Assembly: GCA_903632075.3 (NCBI GenBank)
Contig: CAHIKZ030005407.1
Coordinates: 3,846,001-3,910,000, forward strand
Direction: 5' to 3'
Origin: Acanthosepion pharaonis
Taxonomy: Eukaryota; Mollusca; Cephalopoda; Sepiida; Sepiidae
DNA length: 64,000 nt
A program made the position numbers and the translations under genes. The stretch's first letter is position 1; each line of letters opens with the position of its first letter. The notes under the pieces are model-generated. The model did not search any database. It saw only the letters and a list, made by a program, of their open reading frames with translations, and was not told the origin of the DNA. Below, one piece after another: positions 31,870-43,849 of the stretch.

Positions 31870-32125
31870 CGTAAGTTCTATGCTGACAGTTTCTTCTATC
31901 GCACTTCTCGCTTGTGTAACTGTCTTCCGGTTTCTTGTTCCCAGTCAACTTTGATCTTCAAAAGATTAAATGCGATACCAATTGTTACTTTCTGCCTTCT
32001 TAATCCCTCTTATTTTATTGTTCTCTCTACTTAATAATGTTTTTTCTCTCGTATTTTCTAACACTATCCCCTTGTGCCTTTAACGGTTTTATTGCCTTGC
32101 TTGGGGTGAAATTATTAAAAAAATA
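31870..32125 (+). pseudogene. CR1-like LINE C-terminus and 3' end
   Basis: Shares with 39720-40010 the TGTAACCGTAAGTTCTATGC block, a TTCTATCGCACTTCTCGC segment (FYRTSRL equivalent) and CCAGTCAACTTTGATCTTCA. It ends ATTGCCTTGCTTGGGGTGAA, the canonical 3' terminus of this family. Confidence 0.65.
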
Positions 32126-32289
32126 AAAATATTTTTTTTTTAAATTTGTACATATCCATCCATGGTAGTCTATTCATGTTATTTGCTAGTGTATTGAGTC
32201 CATGGACATTCCCTCTGATCAATGATCTAATATTCACTCACTTAATTTAAAGAAAATTTGACGTACGTAGGTCCTTACCCTCCCTGCAA

Positions 32290-32850
32290 ACAATTATTTT
32301 TATTTCATGGGTGATTTTCATCGGATTTCGTGATTTAATTTCGATTATTTCTAAGTTTATTTCCAAAATTCGTCGCAACAATTCACGTAAAAATAGTCGA
32401 AAACAATCACAGTAATGAAAACTTGGGAATCCAAAATTTCAGGATTGTGGGTAAGAATTCAGCCCGCAATGTTTTAATTTGCTCACAGAGTCGGCCTGAT
32501 TCCAAAATTATATTATATGCTGGGCTACGGCTTCCACGAGTAATGTTTAAAACACGGACAATTTAATTATGAAACACTGTAATCTGAGAACAGTATTTTT
32601 TTCATTTGAACATGAGCTATTGAAAGTTAGAGAGCTGCGTCACTTTAATTGTTTTTTATCAGTAGAAGCCAAGATGGCGGAATCCGAAAGCAATCACAGC
32701 ACTGAATACTTGAGAATTCAAAATTTCAGGATTGTGGGATGCCGCTGCTAAGAAAGTTTGTTCACTGTGTGGTGAAAGACAATATTTCTCACCAGAATCT
32801 ATCTTATCTATCTTACATATCTATAAATCTACCACTTATGCCCTTAGCAT
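32290..32850 (+). repeat. Dispersed segment, copy 1 (pair with 35990-36515)
   Basis: Blocks shared in order with 35990-36515: CGAAAACAATCACAGTAATG, ATCCAAAATTTCAGGATTG, TTTAATTTGCTCACAG, ATGCTGGGCTACGG, ACACGGACAATTT, AGTAGAAGCCAAGATGG, GCTAAGAAAGTTTGTTCACT, AGACAATATTTCTC. Within each copy the AAAATTTCAGGATTG block occurs twice about 290 bp apart. The second copy runs on into a CR1-like LINE RT fragment. Confidence 0.75.
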
Positions 32851-33179
32851 AGTGTTTATTTGTCGCTGCCACAAAGAAATATATCACGCAAAGCAAAGTT
32901 TAATGTATATCAAGACTAAATTATCAATCGCAAGGCTCGGTTACCCGATAGACGTTAATTTACAAAGAAAACAACTTCTATTCAAACACGTGTATCCACT
33001 AGAAATAACGTTTGTAGCAATAAGAAATAATTTTAAAACATTAATTACTTTTACATGCGTGGAAGTCTATTGTGACCCGACTCTTCTTCATTAGTATAAC
33101 TCTTGTAATTGAAACATAACGAATAATTCCATTATTATTTACATTTTTTTCGTATTTTTCCAATGAAACATACCCCAGT

Positions 33180-33450
33180 GCACATGCTAATACTTCGTAT
33201 GTCCATTCCACAAAGTTGTTCCTTGCAGATCGACCACAGATTCTCGATTGGATTTAAATCAAGAGAGTTTCCAGTCCAGTCTATAGTACTCTGATTTGCT
33301 CACTGCTAAGGCATGCCAGTGTGTTCGTTCAGCGTTACAATTTTCATACGCTTTCTTGGAGTAACGTCCATAGCAGACAATGACCGTAGGACAACTAATT
33401 GACAGTCGAGACAAAAGTGATGCAATCACGGATGACGCAAAATTTTTCAA
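33180..33450 (-). pseudogene. Tc1-like transposase C-terminal remnant
   Basis: Minus-strand decoding near 33310-33190 gives IDWTGNSLDLNPIENLW and SICKEQLCGMDIRS. The LNPIENLW signature carries the terminal catalytic acidic residue of Tc1-type DD34E transposases. The upstream part is degraded and no terminal inverted repeats were found. Confidence 0.6.
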
Positions 33451-33523
33451 GGGTAAGTAAATTTAACCATACACCTCGAAAATAGATTCATATTACTACA
33501 CATAACTGAAAATGACCTAATCT

Positions 33524-34125
33524 GAGGAAAAATAGAAATCGATTACACCCTGTCACTTCAATGAGTCTAAAACTGAGCGTTTGGTGAAAGAAAGGAAACT
33601 GAAGTGGCTGTTTCAATTAATTTGCACAAGGGTGTATAGGTGATATTCTGGAATTGGTAAGGGATCAAGTAAGGTTTTTGCCGTGTATTCTTTAAAGACT
33701 AGATCCTAGCCAAATGCAGATGTGTCATGTTCAGTACCAAGGATGACGTCATTTAAATCCTTGTTAACTTGAAAATATTTCACGAGTAGTTTGTTGAGTC
33801 GATTACTCATTAAATAATGTCTTTCTTTCCCAGACATTTCAATTACGAAAAAAAAAAAAAAATAGAAAGATATAAATTCTAATCATGTATGAAAGTCTGA
33901 AATTCGTCATTTGGGACAACCTGTAATTCATATTTTGTCTTCTATCATTAGAATTTCATTTTCAAATATGGCGTCAAGTAGATTTATACGAAATCAGAAG
34001 AGACGGAAAGACGAAATCAAATAACAATTATGACAAATTCCCCGTGCGTCAGACAAAATGATTGAAAATTAATTTGATTGGTCTTTAAAATATAGGATTT
34101 AAGTGTCGTATAGCTTCGTTGGTGT
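33524..34125. other. Unassigned sequence
   Basis: No gene or bounded repeat recognised. An A-run occurs at 33847-33862. Confidence 0.4.
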
Positions 34126-34129
34126 TTGA

Positions 34130-34500
34130 GACAGCTGCGCACTTTTAAACGAGGTATTTATTCTGCCCCCACCCCCTAGAACGAGATGTGACACAAGGTC
34201 TATTTTTAGGTGGGTACCCGAACGCGTATGCCCGGGACAGGAACAAAAATTCTTCTCAGCCACAGCAACCGTGGGTTGTGCTGGCCTCAGTGCGAGCGCC
34301 GATCCCTCCCTCTGTTGCAATGAGAGGGCGTGGCCCCGGACAGCTGTTCCCCAGAGGTGGGCACCAACCAGTATTATTTTCCTCAAATGGCTCTCTGTCC
34401 TTTGACAGAGAAGCCCCTGAGCGCACTCTGCCCAAAGACATTGACGCAACTGAGAGATGATAAGTAGACGCGACCTTAGTCAAAAGAGTCAGGTACGCGC
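34130..34500. other. GC-rich island of unknown nature
   Basis: GC content rises clearly above the AT-rich surroundings (for example CCCAGAGGTGGGCACCAACC, GAGAGGGCGTGGCCCCGGAC). Overlapping open frames of 75-116 codons exist on both strands but none has a recognisable domain. The minus strand near 34487 reads TCTTTTGACTAAGGTCGCG, faintly like the 5' end of U2 snRNA. It could be an RNA-derived retroposon or LTR leader, and I cannot decide. Confidence 0.3.
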
Positions 34501-34649
34501 TTTTACACGAGCTGTCGGTGTCCGAGGCTTATTTTCAAAGAAAAAATCGACTCCATTTGGAAAGTCGTCGCATTACGATCTTACCTTCGCGATGAATCGC
34601 TGTATCAAACTAAACATTGTCTACTTACAATATACGGGTGTCAAATAAT

Positions 34650-35985
34650 TAGCCTTAATCTCTGGAAGTCCCACAGACAAAATGTTGACTACTTATATTC
34701 CTTGGTCCCATCAGTTCAGACATTCGCAGCTAGAAACCGCCATGCCATGCTGACAATGGCAAACCATTGCCATCCTCGTTTAAAAAATAAAGCAACTTCC
34801 ATTCAGATAGCTTCTTCTTCAGAACTGATACTTTATGGGATAAACTGACGAGATGTTGCTTTCCTACAATCTTAGTCCAGGGTCAACCGATATTTATTCT
34901 ACTCGTCCTCATAATACTGTCTTACTTCCCTCTCTCTTAAAATCTTATTAAGTAACCCTCTACCCTGAGTGACCCTCTGGCTTTTTTGGGGGTCAATTAT
35001 CAGCAAAAAATATATACAAGTTTACGTTTTCAAAGATTAATCTAACTCTTTACAATATAAAGAAATAAATTGACCTTACTTTCACGAATTTAAAAATATT
35101 ATTTTAAAAAAAACCTTAAGGCCTTAAACTGTTTTACTCTCTCGTTAGTTTTAGCAAATATTGAATGTACTTGCTTTTTTTCCAATTTTTGGTAGACTTA
35201 TTTATTTCTGTCGGATGCAAAAGCTTGAGTAATTACTTTTATACTAGGATATCCCTCGAAGGCGAAAGCGTTCCAATACACTCGTTTTTATATTATCTGA
35301 GTCTCATACCAAGAAAAAGCAACAGGGTCAGATCCAATAAAATGAATAGAAAGAATTTAACTTCTATAGAATGATTAATATTTCTGCATTCACTGTCGAA
35401 GATTTTCGCTTGGAGAACCAAATTTCTGGAAGGTAGAAGAAATGATTCTGAAAGCAAACACTAATTGAACCCCTTCTTCCTCAAAAACAATTATTTGCTG
35501 CGGAGTGGAAATCAAATAAAACATTAGATCGCACTTAATGCCATTGAATTATACGCATCTTTCTAACGATATTTGTGGTTGCTGACAGCGCGTGGGAGGT
35601 CTGCAGAGACATTTAATAAACTCCGATTTGTCTGAAACAAAGAGTAGAGCACTCGGTAAGAATCAAACTCCCTTCACAAGTAATTGTTTGTGAGATGAGT
35701 TTACTAAACAGTGTTTCATAGTGAATAAAATTAGGGTTTTAATAATATTGTATAAGTAAAGATTATATAATACTAGCTTAAAACTATCGGGCGACATTTA
35801 TGCTCTTGATTTGGTCTTCATCACAATAGGTAGGGAGGAGTAGATGCGATAGGCAACAATAAACTACAGAAGAACTCAAAATTAATCGCCCCATTTAAGT
35901 ATTGCATTTATATTTAAACTTACTTTTTAAAAGTTCAACGACAATTCTTCTGCCGCCACGTAATTTAAAGACAATTTTATGCACG
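34650..35985. other. Unassigned sequence
   Basis: No supported coding region, RNA gene or repeat with clear edges. Composition is AT-rich throughout. Confidence 0.4.
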
Positions 35986-35989
35986 CAGG

Positions 35990-36515
35990 CCCTTGCTTTC
36001 TGTACAAACAGAATTTCAATTATTCTCAAAATTTCGATTATTCCCGAATTCATTTCCAAATTATAAAAATTGTTATTGTACAAAAAATTCGTGGCAAAAA
36101 GTCACGTTAAAAATCACCGAAAACAATTGCAGTAATGAAAATATCCAAAATTTCACGATTGCTCGTCTGGATCCGAGCGGAAATATTTTTAATTTGCTCA
36201 CAGCGTCGGTCTTATTAAAAAAAATGATATGATATGTTGGGCTACAAGTAAAGTCGAAAACACGGACAATTTTATGTTGAAACACTGTAGTTTGTAGTTT
36301 TTTAAAATTTTAATATGAGCTATTGAAAGTTAGAGAGTTGTGTCCTTTTATCAGTAGAAGCCAAGATGGGGGAATCCGAAAACAATCGTAGTAATGAAAT
36401 CTTGGGAATCCAAAATTTCAGGATTGCGGGTCCCGCTGCTAAGAAAGTTTGTTCACTGTTTGGTGCGAGACAATATTTCTCTCCAGAATCTATCTTACAT
36501 AACTATAAGTCTACT
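35990..36515 (+). repeat. Dispersed segment, copy 2 (pair with 32290-32850)
   Basis: See the shared blocks listed for copy 1. The copies are direct, 3.7 kb apart, and visibly diverged (roughly 80% by eye), so this is an old repeat family and not a fresh duplication. Confidence 0.75.
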
Positions 36516-36870
36516 ATTTGTCCATGATTAGAATATTGCTTCCACATATGGTCCGTTGCACCTACTATTTATCCAGATCTCCATGATAAGACCGAAACGA
36601 CAATTAGCAATATTACTGGCCCTGATCTGACGGCTCGGCTTCAGTTACCTTTTTACTGCCATAAGTTTGCCTCACTGTGCCTTTTCTATAAATACTTGCA
36701 TGGTAATTGTTCGGAGTAGCTTTTCGTTATGATACCGTGACTTAATTTAAGCAATGTACTAGAGGGATGTCGAGATCTCATCAATTCATAATTCAGATGG
36801 CGAAATATAACCGTAAACAGTTTATTTTTTTGCTGACTTTTCTCGCTTGACTCCATTACGGCTCCATGTT
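36480..36870 (+). pseudogene. CR1-like LINE RT C-terminal remnant
   Basis: Decodes to YKSTICPW, LEYCFHIWSVAPTIYPDLHD, KTETTISNITGPDLTARLQL, HKFASLCLFYKYLHGNCSE with stops. This is the conserved C-terminal section of CR1/jockey-type LINEs (STIRPxMEYCCHIWSGAP...). The terminal RLWNSLP-like block follows in a degraded state near 36850. Confidence 0.75.
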
Positions 36871-37089
36871 TTCCAGCCAACGGGACCTCATTCCACGGAA
36901 GCCCCATACGAGTAAAGACACATGCAGCCCCACTTCCTCTTTCAGTTTCAAAGGCGATTCCCGGTTAGCTATGCCGAATAAATAAGAAGTTAACGGCTTA
37001 AATATGAACCTAATTTTGAAAAAGCAGAGAAATTACAACTGTAGCCTTTGAAAGTCAGTAATCTGTTGGAAAATTTGCCTTTCTTCCTC

Positions 37090-39350
37090 AGCACCGACTT
37101 CCCCAAATGTCAGACAGTATCACATGGTATCATCTCCAATGGTAAAATCATTGACCCCACCCCTTCCAAAATGGCCAACCTCATAAAGACCCCCATTCTC
37201 AGCCAATAAAATGTCTACACCTGTCCAACCTCCCATCAGCACACCCAAAAATCAGAACATCATAAAAGGTAAACAAGTCAGTCGACTGACTAACGAATCC
37301 ACCACAAAAATCTCTAACCCTGTCTATAATACTGGGGAAGATGTTTGCCGGTTAACCAAAATCAAGAGGAAAATGTAGCAAAACAGACAAGGAAAATAAA
37401 AGATCTAAAATGTTTAATGAAGATGAAAACAATAAACCGTTTAGACATAGAAAATTTTAAAACTTTCCTAAAGCCAAAAGATTATTGACGGTGAGGTCTT
37501 GTGTGCTTGGACAACAAATAATATCCATGATCGAGAATGCTAACCACGTTTTGGGAATGTTTCCCTCATGAGCTTTCTTTGAAAACGATTATGTAAAAAA
37601 ATTGAAATGATCGTGTTCAGGGAGGCTCCCGCTTTTTGCTCACCGGCTACCTGTATAAAGCATTAAAACTCACTTTCTCCTGGGACATTGGTGACCTGTT
37701 TCTTGATGGTACAATCTAGAATGAGATGGGAACAGGTTCAATGGGACAGGCCATCGGTGTCGTCACCCCGGCCATATTCAATGCAGAAGCGCAACACTAA
37801 TCGGTCTGATAATGGCACTGGTTAGCTAGTTCAAATGACCGAGACATGAGGTCGGAGTTTCGCAAGGCAAGGCTCTATCGCGACCATTAGCGTCTCGGGG
37901 TGAATGCATTTTCTGTACAGGAGATTCAGTTTTCAACTTGCGATCGGCAAAACATTCTGTCTAGGGTTTTTTTTTCCTCTATTCAACGTTCTGATGGGCG
38001 TTAGAGAAGAGTTTCCTGGCTGGTGAGCAAGTCTTTGAACGCAGCGTGTGCGCTTGTCTTCGCAGATCCGATGGTAGGCTTTGCTTGCAGGATGTTACTA
38101 TAATGGATAAGGCTCTTCGTCTCAATGGGGTTTATGCGACCAATGACAATGTTGAGCTGAGTTAAGAGCGTCGATATAGTGTTCTTAGAGTGTCCAAGTT
38201 TTCATTATATATTTCACTCGGATCATAGGCTCGCCCGGGTTCGTGCAAACTTAGATAAGCATAAAGTTAAGATAGCCGGCTACTGGAAATCGATCTCATC
38301 ATTATTTGGTAAGCAAGATTTGCAGGACCAGTTGCTACTAATGCTAAAGCGGGAATTGACGGAGGCTGTGGTTGGAAATATGAAGTGGGACAAATTCAGA
38401 TCCAAAATTAGGTCGTTTGCTGCTGAGTATAGTCGTTGATTCAATCTAGATTAGCGGCGCAAACGGCATGTGAGGAAAAATTGATCGGAAGATTAAATTC
38501 CGTGATAGTGGGGATGTAGCCTTAGCTAGGGCAGAGTTGACCTCCTTGTTTATGAAGAAAGATCAAACTATGGTAGTTAGGGTGAGGGTAAAAATCATAT
38601 CTTCCGGGGAAACAAATACGCGGCCGCTGATTTGTGTGCAGAGGAAAGTAGGAATGCATCGGATCGACATTGCCAAATAATCGGACCAGTTCAGTATGTA
38701 GCAATGTGGTGCCACCATTGACAAAGGTTGAACACTATATGTTCTTATGCCTGCTAGGAGTTATGAGAGTCGTGATTTGGAGGACACGTCAAAAGGAATA
38801 CTATGGAGGCGAAAAGTTCAACTCTTCCAAGCTTATCTTGTTCTTTCAGCATCAGCTTAAAGTCAAGGTCAGAACGGAAAGGCGGCAGCTCCCTCCATCA
38901 GAATTTCGCAAAAGGTGGCTTAGTCTTGCGCGTATGAAAAGAGTACGAGATGCCAACTCTGATGCCAGTTAAGCATAAGAATTTTGTTGTAAATGTATTT
39001 AACATTGGTAACCACGCCCAAAAGTAGGCTAGTTTAGAGTTGTTTTTTATTGCTAGGTTTCTTTCTAATGTCAGATATATGTTCATTGGTCCCAGTTATA
39101 TCTGCTCCGATTTTCTGTAGTTTAATTCCCCCTCCCACACCCTTAAGGTAACCACAGATGTGAGTCCTCTGGTGGATGCGGAGCCGTTTTTCGTTTTTCG
39201 GGTGTGAGTTTCGTATTTCTTGTTATGTTTGAATGAGTGTACGCTTATGTGAATGGTTGGACGAATAAGTGTTTTATATTATTAAAGTCCCCCATTGATT
39301 TCATCCAGTTAACTGATGTTTCTGCCACAATTAAGGAGGGGCGGTTATTA
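37090..39350 (+). pseudogene. Truncated LINE with ORF1-like and RT C-terminal remnants
   Basis: 37200-37660 decodes to an ORF1-like segment (MSTPVQPPISTPKNQN, GKQVSRLTNESTTKISNPV, SMIENANHVLGMFPS, FENDYVKKLK). After a break, 38165-38437 is open and encodes VFLECPSFHYIFHSDHRLAR, VRANLDKHKVKIAGYW and LKRELTEAVVGNMKWDKFRS. That is the linker between endonuclease and RT in a different LINE clade from the others here. 38690-38970 encodes VPPLTKVEHYMFLCLLGVMR and RRQLPPSEFRKRWLSLARMK, the RT C-terminus. The RT core is deleted. 38980-39350 looks like 3' UTR. Confidence 0.65.
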
Positions 39351-39639
39351 CTAACCCTATTTTATTTAGTTTCTTGTGAATAATTGTTCATATTGTAAAT
39401 ACAATATTTTAAATTATTGTTCCACACCGCCGACTAGTTAGGAGATCATGAGGATTCTGCGGTATTATGACGGATGTCGTAAAAATGGTAAGTAAAAATG
39501 TGTTGTTTTGGTGTAAGGAATATATGTTTGAATATATGTAATTGTGGCTAGCTAAGTTTAATTATAGGACAGAACAAAACCATCTTTTCTCCATTCCTCC
39601 TTTTGGCCTTCTGCTACATTTCTGTATATTTTTACAGTA

Positions 39640-40015
39640 TAACTATCGCTATGGTAACTGTATATTTTTTTTAAATTTAAGCACTGTACTTGGCTGGCGT
39701 CGAGATATCGTCAATTCACAGTTCAGTTGGTGAGATGTAACCGTAAATTCTATGCTAACAGTTCCTTTGTTGTTTTTTTTTTTTTCGGACTTCCCCGCTT
39801 GTGGAACTAACTTTCGGCTCAATGTTTTCCAGCCAACTTTAGTTTACAAAAATTGAAATGCAATGTCAATCGCTATCTACTGTCCTCTTGATTACTCTTC
39901 TTCTACTCGCTCCTTAGTAATGTTTCTGCTTTCTAATTCTTCCGAATCCAATAACCCTCTTCTGTCATTGTGGCTTTACTGCCTTGCTTAGGGTGAACTC
40001 GATTTAAAAAAATAG
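39640..40015 (+). pseudogene. CR1-like LINE C-terminus and 3' end
   Basis: Parallels 31870-32125: GGCTGGCGTCGAGATATCGT, TCACAGTTCAGTTGGTGAGA, TGTAACCGTAAATTCTATGC, CCAGCCAACTTTAGTTTACA. It ends ACTGCCTTGCTTAGGGTGAA. Frame decayed. Confidence 0.65.
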
Positions 40016-40129
40016 AAAAACACTTTACAAAGAGCATAGGGTATTTGAAGAACATGAAGGCGACAGTTATGGCCATCATTACTGGTGAATTTGAAACAGT
40101 CTAGTAGAGCTGATATCATTGATATAATT

Positions 40130-40872
40130 TATTCAATAAAATCGCAATTGGCTTAAACATAACCTACAGACTACTTCAGAATCTCCTGCAACTCTTCTGG
40201 GCGGTCTCCTTTTTAAGTTGGTGAATGCTGCTATAATCCTTGCCTTCAATTCATCTCTGGTGTTACAAGGACTTTTGTTGATCTCTCACTCAACTGTGCC
40301 CCACACATAATAATCAAGGGGGTTGCAGTCTGGGGAGTTAGGTGAACAGATGTAAGGGGTGATATCATCGGAGAAATTGCCTGACAGCTATGAATAGATT
40401 CTCCTGCTTGTGTGGCATGGTGCAGGGGTCTGTTTCCAGACATAGGGTATTCCAACAGTCACTCTCTTTACCAGGAACAGCACTACCTTCTCATGTCACT
40501 GATGTAGGCCTCCGTGTTGCGTCACCAACAGATTCAGGAGTTCTTTTCTTATGAGGTCGATTATAGGAAGTTTTCTGAGCCACCGTACCTCCGTAATCAC
40601 CATTAGAGTCAACCAACTCTTTCCGAATACTAATGCATTTTCCTCAGATTGACACCCAAACACTCTCTAATGTTCGTATTAGCGCTTCTGATGTGAATGC
40701 CAAGCAGTACAGCATGCCGTTTCCAAATTTCTGGCGGAGTAAATTGCTCTTTTTTTTTTCTCTCAGACGGTACTCAACTGACCCTACTATACTGTGCAGT
40801 AGACAAAATAAAATAAAAATCGCGCATGCGCAAAATTAAAAATATAAAATGGTGACAATTTACCCATCGCAC
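40130..40872 (-). pseudogene. maT/Tc1-like DNA transposon relic, second copy
   Basis: Minus-strand copy of the family at 29351-30232. It opens with TGCGATGGGTAAATTGTCAC at 40871, then TCCGCCAGAAATTTGGAAAC, and the C-terminal part decodes to NSPDCNPLDYYVWGTVE and INKSPCNTRDELKARI. Like the first copy it lacks the central catalytic region, and the left part carries stops. The shared deletion suggests both derive from one internally deleted source. Confidence 0.7.
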
Positions 40873-41039
40873 ACTGTAGATCTATGCCTCCTTTCACGAT
40901 AGCGTTAGTACAAAAATGGACAAAACAGTGTAGCGGAAATTTGAACACAGGTTGCCGATTATATTTTTCGCGATGATTTCCCTTAAACTACCCATACTCA
41001 TACTAATACTACTAATACCACCAATAATAATAATAATAA

Positions 41040-41645
41040 TAATAGAAACTGGTATGAACCACACTCTGACCCGGTTACAGAGATAGGACCATTAACAATT
41101 TTATGGGACTTTACGATGTCCACAGACAGAACAATCAAAGTTAATTGCCCAGATATCGTGACTCCCAGGCTCCCCACCACCACCACCACCAAAAAAAAAA
41201 AAAAAAAAAAAAAATAGAATGTGTTTTCTTATTAACATGGCAGTCCCTGCATTTTGTAATGTATCTTTGACGAGCTTAAAAAACTCAAAATACAAGTTTC
41301 TTGAAGTGGAAATCTCAAAAATGTGCACATGAGGACATCAATAATTCCAGTTGTAGTTGAGGCCTTCGGATTGATTGGAAAAGGTTCTGATAGACTCGTA
41401 GAAGTGATTCCTGCTATCCCATGTCTTAAAACATTACAAAAAAATGTATTCACAAGTACAGCTCACACATTACGAAGAGCCTTATCTATGTAAAATCGGT
41501 GCGATCTTGTTTTTGTTACTAAAATGATAACTGGCAAATGTCATTAAGCCATTTCTGACCTTAGATCTGTGTTTGAGACCCGGAAGGAAAAGTGTATACA
41601 ACAGAAAACCAAGGAAATAATAATAATAATAATAATAATAATAAT
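41040..41645 (+). pseudogene. LINE C-terminal fragment ending in (ATA)n, copy 1
   Basis: Decodes to LTILWDFTMSTDRTIKVNCP, DIVT, then after an A-run ELKKLKIQ, IIPVVVEAFGLIGKGSDRLV and VIPAIPCLKTLQKNVFTSTA, HTLRRALSM. This is the widespread C-terminal motif WDFTIQTDRTIKANRPDI... TIPVVVGALGLIKKG of a LINE family. Its 3' end is the (ATA)n tract at 41618-41645, consistent with a LINE whose tail is a simple repeat. Confidence 0.7.
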
Positions 41646-41699
41646 TGCTGTACAAGACCAATGCTTGCTAAGTAGAAATTACCACAAAAACAAAATGCG

Positions 41700-42078
41700 C
41701 CTTCCTATTGTCAGTCCCTGCAAACTCTAATGCATGGTTGATGATCTTCAAAAAAACTATCAAAATACAAGAACCTTAAAATCGAAATCTCAGAAATGTG
41801 GCACATGGCGACATCAACAATTCCAGCAGTAGTTGGAGCCCTCGGATTGATTGGAAAAGATTCCAATAGACTCATTGAGGAGATTCCTATTAGCACACGC
41901 CTTAAAGAAATACAAAATAATATACTCACAAGTATGTAAAATATATATGATCTTAGGTGATTTTTTTGTTTGTTTTTTTCTCAAAAAATGCTCAGTGAAA
42001 AATGTCATCATCCCATTTCTGACCTTGGGTCTCTGTTTGTGACCCGGAAAATGCGTACATACCAAAAATCAATGGAAA

Positions 42079-42148
<70 letters not shown>
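41700..42148 (+). pseudogene. LINE C-terminal fragment ending in (TTA)n(ATA)n, copy 2
   Basis: Decodes to KYKNLKIEISEMWHMATSTI, PAVVGALGLIGKDSNRLIEE, IPISTRLKEIQNNILTSM. The 3' UTR shares CATTTCTGACCTTGGGTCT and GACCCGGAAAATG with copy 1. It ends in (TTA)n(ATA)n at 42079-42148. The two copies are adjacent and in the same orientation. Confidence 0.7.
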
Positions 42149-42151
<3 letters not shown>

Positions 42152-42171
42152 AAGAAGAAGAAGAAGAAGAC

Positions 42172-43155
42172 TGGAAGAGGTTAAAATAACTGGAAATTTG
42201 AGGATGAATTGACTGGGACATATGGGAATACGAGGAAGACGTTGACTGCAACAACCACATATCTGGTCTAAGATTATTAGCATCACACAATACAATTTCT
42301 TCATGTTTCTTTATCTACTAAATAATAATGTTAAAGCAAACTGACTTTATGTCATCTTCGAACCCTCTGCTCCAATTACAAACAACTACTCGCCATTACT
42401 ACAACTACTACTCTTTGCTGAAATAATAATACTCCTTGTGAAAGAGTGATGACTTCCAATCCCTTAACGAGAACTTGAAAGAAGCCATGTGTGCCTACTC
42501 ATTCCTGGATGGTAAGAGGCCTTAGTGAAACCAACGTACGGGAATCATGTCTGAACCGGATTAGACCTGTGAGAATCGACCATAAAAAAAATAAAAATAT
42601 ATTGTTGTTATGCGAGTTGCAAGAGTTGTATGAGCCTTTGAAAATCATTAAAATGGAAATTTCAGAATGGCTTCCTTCCGCTTCCACCAAAAATAGAGAG
42701 AGAAAGAAATAGAGAGGGAGAGAGGCATGGTAGGAGAGAGAGCTGTCCGATTAAGAGCGAACATAATTAGAAACTTTTCACAATCACGCGAACAAAGCTA
42801 TCGTAGGTAAAAACCAGAGTCTCAAAACGTGGCGCTATTTGCATCAGAGTAAGATTGAGAAATCACATGACTTATTTCTTTTTACAGCATTTCAGCCATT
42901 GTGCTTTTATCAGGTTACAGGGAGATGGGTGTTGTATATAACAAGAGGTCATCTCTAGATAGATTACCAACCAAGGCTAAATAGCTTGTCTGCCCATTAG
43001 GTGAGCACTTACGATTAGCTACTAGCACAACTATCGACTAATAATTTCACTCAAAAGACTTGGGTCAACTCTCGAGGCGATATTATCAAGAGAATTTATT
43101 AATCTTTTGGAATTTTTTAATTGAGCTTTGATTTATTTTGAGGCAGGCTTAGATT
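42172..43155. other. Unassigned sequence
   Basis: GAA-rich start (42149-42172), then no recognised gene or repeat. A GAGA-rich stretch lies at 42697-42742. Confidence 0.4.
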
Positions 43156-43158
43156 TTT

Positions 43159-43181
43159 TATAAATAATAATAATAATAATA

Positions 43182-43220
<39 letters not shown>
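43159..43220. repeat. (ATA)n(TTA)n microsatellite
   Basis: AAT units switching to ATT units around 43181. This makes a palindromic trinucleotide tract similar to that at 42079-42148 (there TTA then ATA). Confidence 0.9.
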
Positions 43221-43221
<1 letters not shown>

Positions 43222-43499
43222 TTAGTTTTAAGTTGAAATAATGATTCCATTTCCTTGTTGTGACCTTCTGATCCAGTCTTCTTCTCTACTGTTCCATCTT
43301 TTTAAAAATTATTCACCGTTCTCCTAATGGTTCTTTATTTATTAGGAAATTATGAGTAATCTTCAAAAGATCTAAATTACTACTCAGTAGTAAGCTGAAA
43401 ACCATGACCCCTCACATACCGAAACACCTAAATAGATAGATCGATTAGGATGGTTGATTTTGCAATATGTCAATATTTGTTGGGTTATTTAATGACGAG

Positions 43500-43600
43500 T
43501 CTTTCTATAGAGTACCTAGTGAAGATCGAACTCTCTACTCAGTAGTAATGGTTAATAAGAACCTCAATGACAATTATGCTACACCGAGACTCCCTAAACG
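43500..43600 (-). mobile_element. tRNA-headed SINE (family B), partial
   Basis: Complement carries GAGTTCGATCTTCACTAGGT preceded by CTACTGAGTAG and a degenerate 5' head ending near 43595 (GGAGTCTCGGTGTAGC). Confidence 0.55.
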
Positions 43601-43742
43601 TTACACAAATAAAATTCACAGATAGATAGATAGATAGAAAGAAAGAAAGAATTGTTAATACAATCAAGCAGATGGATAAAGACAAAAATAAAGAGAACAT
43701 ATGAAATAGATATATACAAGCGATAGATAGATAGATAATTTT

Positions 43743-43848
43743 ATAGTGATTTTCCAAGCGCAGCTCAGATGTGGCACAAGGCTGAAAGTATGGGTTACTC
43801 AGTCGCAATAGTTCTCAGCGAGACAAGCTTGCTAACCTAGAGGTACCC
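43743..43848 (-). mobile_element. tRNA-headed SINE (family B), first of a pair
   Basis: Complement: a degenerate head (GTTAGCAAGCTTGTCTCGCT) missing the T-arm centre, then the body CCCATACTTTCAGCCTTGTG and GAGCTGCGCTTGGAAAATCA. Located directly next to a second copy in the same orientation. Confidence 0.7.
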
Positions 43849-43849
43849 A

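Noticed and set aside
32732..33094. 120-codon plus-strand open frame as a gene
   Set aside because: It lies within a dispersed repeat pair and a CR1-like LINE remnant; no conserved motif independent of that.
34099..34483. Open frames of 75-116 codons on both strands
   Set aside because: High GC reduces stops on both strands. Neither strand gives a recognisable domain or a start context that stands out.
40021..40080. Left terminal inverted repeat for the 40.1-40.9 kb transposon relic
   Set aside because: The candidate ggcgacagttatggcc points in the wrong direction for an inverted terminus, so the left end was left undefined.
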